Positions 9,568 through 16,600 of a stretch of DNA of 42,886 nt are shown here, piece by piece. Origin of the DNA: Verrucomicrobiota bacterium. GTDB lineage: Bacteria > Verrucomicrobiota > Verrucomicrobiia > Verrucomicrobiales > Akkermansiaceae. Location of the stretch: contig JAGWXY010000013.1 of NCBI GenBank assembly GCA_018969605.1, positions 1 through 42,886 on the forward strand. Direction: 5' to 3'. Below the pieces are notes generated by a model. The model had not been told where the DNA came from. It was given only the letters and a program-made list of their open reading frames with translations, and searched no databases. Made by a program: the position numbers and the translations under genes. Within the stretch, counting starts at the first letter, position 1, and each line of letters begins with the position of its first letter.

Positions 9568-10875
9568 TTAAGGAGCAACAACGCCGCCGTCAGATGGACG
9601 GATGACAGCCATGTCAGCAACCGGGATTCCTGCAGTACCGATGTTGGCTGGGATAGCGGCTTTGATGCCATCGTAAACCAACCTGTTGTTTCCGGAGTAG
9701 GAGCTATTACGGGCGTACATTTGCTGGTATCCCCAAGCGGTGTAAGCACCGTTGGTGACCTTCGCTTTGTCGGCCGCACTAAGCGTAGTCCCGCTGGCGG
9801 CGATGCCGTCAAGCTTGACGCCGTTGAACGCGCAGAACACCGCGCCTGACGCACGAGCAGTGGCAGCATCCGAAATAGTGATCCAAGTCACGAGGTCAGC
9901 TTTGCCTCCATCTTGGAGAACATCGGTTCCATTGGCATCATAGACAGTCACATTGGCTGCTGTTTTGGCCATATGGCCACGGATAACACTTCCGGAGAAA
10001 TAGCCGCCGTTACCGTCGATATCTTGCCCCCAAACGGTCGATGCACTTGTGGAATCATTTACACCGTTGGCACCGCTGCCCACACCACCTGCAGCCGCTT
10101 TGCGGAGCGTGGTGATCGTATCAGTAGTGCCGCCTGTAATCATAAACTGGTTTACAGGATTCGTGATTCCGTAACCAGTTTCCGCAAGGTAGGCTGTACG
10201 GGTGCCGGAACCGTCGTTACGACCGACCGCATATACCAAGGATTCATCAGCCGTAACACCTGTAAAAAGGCTGAGCGGTTGGCTACCATTAGAGAATAGC
10301 GCACGAAATTGCTTGCTGGTCACGTTTGTAATGGTCGAGCCTTCATTGGTGAGCATGGTGAAAACCACTACGCCGACCTGTGGGGATGCAGGTGAAAGCG
10401 TGCTAGCCGCAAAAGGGGTCGAGTTCTTGGTCACATCGGAGAAAGCGATTTCCGACTGGGACGCCTCGACGCTTTTGGCAAAACCAACGGTGTCCTTGTG
10501 AGTCTCGCCACCGTTAGCAGCAGGAGCAGTCACGAAGTTGCCATTCACGTTTTGGTAGTACTCAGGGTTGTAGGTAGTATCCACGAGGGCACGAATACCT
10601 TCAACCGAGCCGTTCCATGAGCAGCGCACGACCGTCTCTCCATTGACACCTTGGAAGGTCCCCTTGAAAATGGCCTTGTTGGCGCCGCTGACACCACCGG
10701 AAGCGGCATCGTGTGCGTATTGATAGTTACCACCAGCCGCAAATTTGGCACGGATGGCTGCGATGGCCGCCGAGCGGAAAGCCGTGGCTCCCGTGATATC
10801 GACGACGGTTTGGGAATAAGCGGGCGCTGCAAGAGCAAGGCCAAGCAGACCGCATGCGATGGATGTTGTTTTCAT
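9568..10875 (-). CDS. PstS-like secreted substrate-binding-domain protein
   Basis: 435 residues from ATG 10875. An upstream in-frame extension was rejected because this start gives a clean signal peptide (MKTTSIACGLLGLALAAPAYSQ). The mature protein opens with DITGATAFRSAAIAAIRAKF. It then has the hallmarks of the PBP_like_2/PstS fold: IAFSDV, a VVVFTMLTNEGSTITNVTSKQ segment (equivalent to 'I..lt..q...if.G'), and VGRNDGSGTRTAYL, matching the R-x-x-GSGT ligand loop of phosphate-binding proteins. No permease or ATPase genes are adjacent, so it may be a surface or periplasmic binding protein rather than part of a local ABC transporter. It starts 31 bp after the stop of the PEP-CTERM gene on the same strand, suggesting an operon, and a terminator follows. 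The ligand is unknown. No Shine-Dalgarno is visible (leader CTACTACAACAAA). Confidence 0.8.
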   Translation of the reverse strand: MKTTSIACGLLGLALAAPAYSQTVVDITGATAFRSAAIAAIRAKFAAGGNYQYAHDAASGGVSGANKAIFKGTFQGVNGETVVRCSWNGSVEGIRALVDTTYNPEYYQNVNGNFVTAPAANGGETHKDTVGFAKSVEASQSEIAFSDVTKNSTPFAASTLSPASPQVGVVVFTMLTNEGSTITNVTSKQFRALFSNGSQPLSLFTGVTADESLVYAVGRNDGSGTRTAYLAETGYGITNPVNQFMITGGTTDTITTLRKAAAGGVGSGANGVNDSTSASTVWGQDIDGNGGYFSGSVIRGHMAKTAANVTVYDANGTDVLQDGGKADLVTWITISDAATARASGAVFCAFNGVKLDGIAASGTTLSAADKAKVTNGAYTAWGYQQMYARNSSYSGNNRLVYDGIKAAIPANIGTAGIPVADMAVIRPSDGGVVAP

Positions 10876-10906
10876 TTTGTTGTAGTAGGCGATATATTGT
10901 TTTAGT

Positions 10907-11827
10907 TTATGCGTTGCGACGACGACGGCGGAAGGCGAGAGCGCCTGCGCCAAGACCAAGGAGCATCACAGAGGATGGCTCAGGAACAGCGGAGAAACCA
11001 ACGACACCACTTGAATTGATGGTAATCGTTCCTTCGTAGGTACTGGTGCGGAGCGGAATCGGATTCCCCTCTGAGTCAAGACCCGCGGTGATGGTTCCTG
11101 CGCCGCCATTCGTTGCAAGAATCCGATGAAGATCCAAGGCAAACTCGACGTTGCTGACATCACCAAAACTTCCGAGAGAAGTTGCGGTGCCCTTTTGTGC
11201 CACACCCCCAGCAAGGCTGCCGAAAGCAGTATCCAGGATTCCAGAGGCAAAGAAGGGGTTTTGATCATCAATATTGGAATCAGCGACGCCGACTTGCAGA
11301 ATGTCATTCGTCCCAAGAAACTTAGTGTTCATCGAAATGATTCTGCCTGCGATCGTGGTCATGTCCGTGTTACCTAAACCAGATCTAATACCTGGATCAC
11401 TCACTAGGTCGTTCGCTACAGATGTGTAGATTGTTCTATTTGGGTCACCGTTTACCGCAGCGGCAGTCGTACTGGTACTGCCCGATCTTGCCGCCGCAAG
11501 ACCTGCATACAGATTGGTCATGCTTGCCCACCCAGCACCAAATGCTGTGGTAAGCGTAGTGCTGAGGTTGGTCACCGCTGCTTCACTCTGGGTGCTGCCG
11601 CGGGACTCGAGGATGTTGGCGACAGCTGTGGCATCTTGCGATCCAGCTGCTGCACCACGGTAGGTGTAGGCCTGTCCAAGGTTCACATATACAGTTTCAC
11701 TGCCGTTCTCCTGGAAGAAGAACAGCACGAGGTCACCGGCCACATATGAGGCGGCGTTGGATGTTGTCGCAGCAACCAATGACCCGGAGGCCACGAGCAA
11801 TGCCGCAAGTTTGTTTTTCAATTTCAT
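10907..11827 (-). CDS. PEP-CTERM sorting-domain secreted protein
   Basis: 306 residues. Signal peptide MKLKNKLAALLVASGSLVAA with cleavage likely near SNA. The main domain begins with AGDLVLFFFQENGSETVYVNLG, a pattern shared by many verrucomicrobial PEP-CTERM proteins. The C terminus is a classic tripartite tag: VPEPSS, a short hydrophobic helix (VMLLGLGAGALAF) and RRRRRNA. By family knowledge this tag is recognised by an exosortase (none in this window) and links the protein to extracellular polymer export or surface anchoring. The first 280 or so residues are a close paralogue of residues 1-270 of the 1789-residue protein beyond the insertion sequence. Its promoter region (11828-12005) contains the TGTGAC-N6-GTCACA palindrome. 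It is first gene of a probable two-gene unit with the PstS-like gene. Confidence 0.92.
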   Translation of the reverse strand: MKLKNKLAALLVASGSLVAATTSNAASYVAGDLVLFFFQENGSETVYVNLGQAYTYRGAAAGSQDATAVANILESRGSTQSEAAVTNLSTTLTTAFGAGWASMTNLYAGLAAARSGSTSTTAAAVNGDPNRTIYTSVANDLVSDPGIRSGLGNTDMTTIAGRIISMNTKFLGTNDILQVGVADSNIDDQNPFFASGILDTAFGSLAGGVAQKGTATSLGSFGDVSNVEFALDLHRILATNGGAGTITAGLDSEGNPIPLRTSTYEGTITINSSGVVGFSAVPEPSSVMLLGLGAGALAFRRRRRNA

Positions 11828-11947
11828 ATGGTGTTGGTATTATTTGTTGTTTGAGCTCCGGCGGATCTGCTCGTCAGCTAGCGACGCACAGGCCATCGAA
11901 GACGCTTAAAATTAGGCTCTCGGACACTCTCCCGCCTATGGTTTTGA

Positions 11948-11965
11948 TGTGACTTATTCGTCACA
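11948..11965 (-). promoter_or_regulatory. Candidate operator TGTGAC-N6-GTCACA upstream of the PEP-CTERM gene
   Basis: A perfect inverted repeat with 6-bp arms and a 6-bp centre (TTATTC on the plus strand). It ends 120 bp upstream of the PEP-CTERM start codon. The same arms and spacing occur at 13570-13587 before the paralogous gene, while the surrounding sequence does not match. The half-site TGTGA resembles CRP/FNR-family half-sites, but the spacer between TGTGA and TCACA is 8 rather than 6. The regulator is unknown. Confidence 0.5.
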
Positions 11966-11996
11966 ATCCGCCCTTTTCTAACGCCAAACAAAAAAC

Positions 11997-12005
11997 AGCT
12001 CAAAT
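11997..12005. repeat. Left copy of 9-bp target-site duplication
   Basis: AGCTCAAAT lies immediately outside the left inverted repeat and recurs at 13310-13318 immediately outside the right one. This is the expected footprint of insertion. Confidence 0.93.
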
Positions 12006-13309
12006 CACGGGTGTCCGGTTGTAACTACCACAGATTCAGTTGGTTAGGATCTGAGTTAGTAAAAGATCTGTGGTCGGTTTCCATAAGTAGTTGATTTAGA
12101 GTGACTTTCTCAAACGGATGAACGCTCAAAACCTGCAAAGTTCTGTGGAGTGTGCCGGGCAGCTTGAGCCGCTTGTGGAGGATCGCAATCATGAGGTAGG
12201 TGCACACCGCGATCCAGATCTGGGTCTTCACCGCGTTGGGGCTCGTACCGTAGTAGTGCTTGATCCGGAGGTGGCCCTTGATCCAGCGGAAGAACAATTC
12301 GATGCGCCAGCGCAGCTTGTAGAGCATGGCCACGGTAAGCGCGGGAATTTCGAGATGGTTGGTCAGGAACACGAGTGGCTTGCCGGTTTCCAAGTCGAGG
12401 TATTTGACGCGCCGCAAAAGCATCGGAAAGTCGTCTCTCGATTTTTGGATCGTGGGTTTGCCTATGTGATCGCTGCGCAATCCGGTCAACCGGTTCACTT
12501 GGTTGGAGTAATGCCTTGTGAAGCGCAGGTTGGCTTTGGCGCGTGTGACAAAGAAGGCACCGGCATTGGCGATGAGAGCCAGGCGGGCAAAATCCATGTA
12601 GCCGCGATCCATCAGGTAAAACGCGCCGGCCTCGAAGAACAGTTCGTCGAGCCAGCCCACATCGTGCTGCCGGGCCCCTGTAATGCAGATGCAAGTGGGA
12701 ATCGGGCCTCGCAAGTCGATCTGCGTGTGCATCTTGATTCCAGCCTTGGTCTGGCGAAAGTCCGCCCAGTTGAAGAGCGTGAGCGACAGGTCGATCGTGG
12801 TCGAATCCAGGGCATAGATCGTGTTGTCCAGATCGACACCGAGATCCTCGCCGACGTAAAGCGGCCTTGCCTTGCGAATGAGGCTCTTGGCGAGGTCCTC
12901 CCAAATCCGCCAGTCGCGCGATTCGTTGGCATCGGCAAGTGTCGATCTGGCGACCTTCCCGGTGAAGCCAAGATGATAGAGGGTCTCGGGACGAGCATTG
13001 AGACAGGTGGCGATATCGCGCAATCCATCCCTGGAGGTAAGTTGGGCAAACACCATGCAGATGAACTGCTGACGAAATCCAAAGTGTCGAGCGGCGGTGT
13101 TCGGTTCGTATTTCGAGACGAGTCGAGAGAGCGTTTGCCAGTGAACCAAATCCAGAATCTGAGAGAGAATATAACGGCCAGCATTCATGAGCCGAGAGCG
13201 TCACCTGAACGCCAACGGACTTCAAATCCCTCACATCTATTTTTGCTTCTAAGTTACTCATAAACAGAGACTTCTAAATCCCAATAGTCGATTGAACCGG
13301 ACACCCGTG
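12006..13309 (-). mobile_element. Complete IS4-family insertion sequence, 1304 bp
   Basis: Bounded by perfect 15-bp terminal inverted repeats: CACGGGTGTCCGGTT at 12006-12020 and its reverse complement at 13295-13309. It is flanked by 9-bp direct repeats AGCTCAAAT. It carries one uninterrupted transposase gene on the minus strand, whose stop is only 5 bp from the left inverted repeat; about 105 bp lie between the start codon and the right inverted repeat. Intact ends, intact gene and exact target duplication point to a recent insertion. It lies between the two divergent PEP-CTERM-type paralogues without breaking either. Confidence 0.96.
12025..13188 (-). CDS. IS4-family transposase (DUF4372 + DDE domain)
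   Basis: 387 residues. The N terminus (MNAGRYILSQILDLVHW) and the FAQLTSRDGLRDIATCL and STLADANESRDWRI stretches match the DUF4372 domain of IS4-type transposases. The DDE catalytic core is complete: D128 in ALDSTTIDL, D194 in LMDRGYMDF, and E297 within a perfect Y(2)R(3)E(6)K signature (Y290, R293, E297, K304), the hallmark of the IS4 family. Length is normal and no frameshift is seen, so the enzyme is probably active. The start at 13188 is supported by similarity of the first residues to the family. Long open frames in other phases over this gene are by-products of its GC-rich codons. Confidence 0.96.
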   Translation of the reverse strand: MNAGRYILSQILDLVHWQTLSRLVSKYEPNTAARHFGFRQQFICMVFAQLTSRDGLRDIATCLNARPETLYHLGFTGKVARSTLADANESRDWRIWEDLAKSLIRKARPLYVGEDLGVDLDNTIYALDSTTIDLSLTLFNWADFRQTKAGIKMHTQIDLRGPIPTCICITGARQHDVGWLDELFFEAGAFYLMDRGYMDFARLALIANAGAFFVTRAKANLRFTRHYSNQVNRLTGLRSDHIGKPTIQKSRDDFPMLLRRVKYLDLETGKPLVFLTNHLEIPALTVAMLYKLRWRIELFFRWIKGHLRIKHYYGTSPNAVKTQIWIAVCTYLMIAILHKRLKLPGTLHRTLQVLSVHPFEKVTLNQLLMETDHRSFTNSDPNQLNLW

Positions 13310-13318
13310 AGCTCAAAT
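13310..13318. repeat. Right copy of 9-bp target-site duplication
   Basis: AGCTCAAAT, identical to 11997-12005, directly after the right inverted repeat of the insertion sequence. Confidence 0.93.
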
Positions 13319-13569
13319 AACCAAAAAAAAGACTGCCGCACAGGCATATCATTGACGCCTGGAAATCGAACCGTGCAGGCGTCATAACGATTGTCCGCCA
13401 CCCGCAGTTGGCGCACCGAACAAACTGCCGCATTCACTCGCCAGTGGAAAAAATTGGCCAAAGAAACTGAATAAAAAACGCTGGGAGTCTGTCAACTGTA
13501 AGCGAGATATGACCTTATGATCCACCAGACAATATGTTCTCCATGCAACCAAAAAATAATGAAACAAAA
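13319..13569. other. Non-coding stretch between the insertion sequence and the operator
   Basis: I see no credible gene here. It is AT-richer than its surroundings. It holds one hairpin with 8-bp perfect arms, GACGCCTG (13354-13361) and CAGGCGTC (13376-13383), with a 14-nt loop and no T-run on either side, so it is not a convincing terminator. Before the insertion this stretch joined directly to the sequence now left of 12006. Confidence 0.5.
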
Positions 13570-13587
13570 TGTGACAATTGTGTCACA
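13570..13587 (+). promoter_or_regulatory. Candidate operator TGTGAC-N6-GTCACA upstream of the 1789-residue paralogue
   Basis: Same 6-bp arms and 6-bp spacing as at 11948-11965, here with centre AATTGT, ending 93 bp before the ATG at 13681. A weak promoter-like pair follows (TTGTCG, 17 nt, TTAAAG), which would place the palindrome just upstream of the -35 element, as for an activator site. That promoter call is weak. Confidence 0.5.
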
Positions 13588-13680
13588 TGAATCCCTTGTC
13601 GGGTTCAAAGAGTAAGTTTTAAAGGTGAAACACTTCGCCATTTCTAACCTTTTTTTCAAATTCTACAAACCATTTGTCCC

Positions 13681-16600
13681 ATGAACCTCAAGCGCAGATT
13701 AGGCTCTTTCTTTCTCACCATTTTCGCCACCCTCATGGCAGCTCCCCTTGCTGCCAATGGCGGCACCTACACGGCAGGTGACCTTGTGCTGTTCTTTTTC
13801 CAAGAGAATGGCAGCCAAACTATTTACGTCAATCTTGGCCCAGCATACACCTATCGCGGCAATGCAGCAGGCCCACAGGATGCCCCAAAGAATTTAAACA
13901 TCCTGGATATCAAGAGCGCCCTCGACCAAGCATATGGAACCGATTGGGCGACCAAGGACAATGTCTATGCAGGTCTTGCAGCAGTAAGATCCAATAGTAC
14001 CAGCACGGCTGCTGCTGCCGTTAACGGTGACCCGGGAAGAACAATCTACACATCCGTAGCGAACGACCTAGTGAGTGATCCAGGTAATAGATCTGGTTTA
14101 GGTAACACTGACATGACCTCTATCGCGAACGGTATTATTTCGATGAATACGAGATTTCCCGCAAATGTCGACTATGCTGTTGTGCCATCTGCGGACTCAT
14201 TCATTCCAGGGCAAAACCCCTTCTTAGCGCCTGGAATCCTTGATACTGCATTCAATAGTCTTGCTGGAGGTGTGGCGCAAAAGGGCACCGCTGGATCTCT
14301 CGGAAGTTTTGGAAATGTTAGCAATGTCGAATTTGCCCTCGATCTGCATCGGATTCTTGCAACGAATGGCGGCAGCGGCACCATCACCGGTGGCCTTGAC
14401 TCTGCTGGAAATCCCGTCCCCATTCGTACCAGCACCTACGAAGGCACCATCACGATCAACTCCAGCGGCGTCGTGGGTTTTTCTGCAGTCCCACCCGCAG
14501 CCATCACCATCAGTGGTAACCTTGCAAGCTTGAGCAGCACGGCCGGTAACGCATCCAGTACCACGAGCTTCACGGTCTCCGGTGCAAACATGAAGCAAGC
14601 CATCACGATCAACGCGCCAAATGGCTTCGAGGTTTCGACATCACCCACTTCTGGTTTCTCCGGCAGCATCACGGTCGGAGCCGCTGGAACAATCGAAAGC
14701 ACCACCATCTATGTACGCCTCTCCGCCAGCGCCGAACTTGGCACTTACAGCGGCGACATCACCCTCATCAGCGGGTCGGCTGCCCGAACAATCGCAACAG
14801 CTACAAGCACTGTTACAGCCACGGCTGCCAACCCGGTCATCTCCGTTTCCGGAGGCCTCACCGTCCTAAGCACCACCTACGGTACCGCATCATCCACCAG
14901 CAACTTCACCATTTCCGGCACGAACATGACGGCACCGGTCACCGTCACCGCACCGGCGGGCTTCCAGGTTTCCACCTCATCTACCTCTGGATTCGCCCCC
15001 AGCATCAGTGTTCCTGCATCCGGCACCCTTTCCAACACCACCATCCATGTCCGCCTCTCTCCCACTGCCGACGCAGGAACCTACAGCGGCAACATCAGCC
15101 TCACCAGCACCGGCGCCACCGAAAAAACCATCGCTACAGCCAGCAGCACAATCAGCAAGGCCGCGCAGACAATCGATGCCATCGCCAGCATCAGCAACAA
15201 GGCCTTTGGCGATGCTGCGTTTGCAGTCACTGCGCCATCCTCATCCAGCAGCTTGCCAGTGACTTTGAGCGTGAAGTCAGGACCGGCGACGATTTCCGAT
15301 AACACCGTCACACTCACTGGCGCTGGCACTGTGGTACTTGCGGCCAACCAATCGGGCAATGCCAACTACAACGCGGCGGCGGAAGTGACAACGAGCTTCT
15401 CGGTTTCGAAAGCAGCACAGACGATCGGAGCCTTCACCAGCATCGGCAACAAGACTTTTGGCGACGCTCCTTTTGCGGTCACAGCGCCAACGGCCAGCAG
15501 TGGCTTGGCCATAACTTTGAGCGTCAAGTCTGGTCCAGCGACCATCTCGGGCAACATCGTGACCATCACAGGTGCTGGCACGGTGGTGCTTGCGGCCAAT
15601 CAGGCGGGTAACGCTGACTATGCAGCCGCCACGGAAGTGACGACCAGCTTCTCGGTAGCGAAAGTAGCTCAAACGATTGGGGCATTCATCAGCATCAGCA
15701 ACAAGACTTTTGGCGACGCACCGTTCGCGGTCATAGCGCCATCCTCATCCAGCAGCTTGCCGGTGACTTTGAGCGTGAAGTCAGGCCCGGCGACCATCTC
15801 GGGAAATACCGTGACGCTCACTGGTGCCGGCACGGTAACGCTAGCCGCCAACCAGGCAGGCAGTGACAACTATGCCGCAGCCCCTGAAGTGACGACGACT
15901 TTTTCAGTTGCCAAAGCCACCCCAACCCTCACCAGCAGCCCCACCGCGAGTTCCATCAAAAAAGGGCAAAATCTTTCCCAATCAAATCTCGCCGGAGGGT
16001 CAGCATCCGCTGCTGGTGTATCAGTTTTTGGAAATTTCGCTTTTGCCAATCCGAGCACCGCTCCCGAAGCAGGCACCGCAAACCATAGCGTAATTTTCAC
16101 ACCTACAGAAATCGCCAATTACAACACCTTCACACTTGATGTATCTGTGACTGTCAATGAAAGCAGCCTTCCTGCGCTTACAAGCCCTAGCACAAGCAGC
16201 GGTGTTTGTTTCCAGCCCTTTCAATATCAGATCACTGCAACGAACAACCCCACCGGATTTGCTGCCAACAATCTGCCGGAAGGACTGTCCATCAATACTG
16301 GCACGGGATTGATCTCCGGCACCCCAACAAAAGCGGGCGCATATGATGTCGCACTCAGCATAACCAATACCGCTGGCGATTTCGGATCGTCGCTTAAAAT
16401 CACAGTCAACAAGGCTGCCCAGACGATTGCTCCCTTCACCAGCATTGGCAACAAGGCCTTTGGCGATGCGCCTTTTGCAATTACCGCGCCCACAGCAAGC
16501 AGCAGCCTTCCAATAACTTTGAGCGTAAAATCAGGTCCGGCGACCATTTCGGGCAACACCGTGACGCTTACTGGAGTAGGCACAGTTACGCTGGCCGCGA

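Noticed and set aside
11948-11965. Classical CRP-binding site
   Set aside because: The TGTGA and TCACA halves are separated by 8 nt, not 6; kept only as an unassigned palindrome.
12110-13263. Long open frames (over 380 codons) on both strands across the insertion sequence besides the transposase
   Set aside because: Their translations are Arg/Pro/His-rich with no domain, and they overlap a transposase with complete catalytic motifs; they are frame shadows of biased codons.
13354-13383. 8-bp-arm hairpin as a terminator
   Set aside because: Fourteen-base loop and no T-run on either strand, and no gene ends nearby.
13258-13567. Small minus-strand open frames between the insertion sequence and the large paralogue
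   Set aside because: No recognisable domain, signal or start context, and one crosses the end of the insertion sequence and its target duplication.
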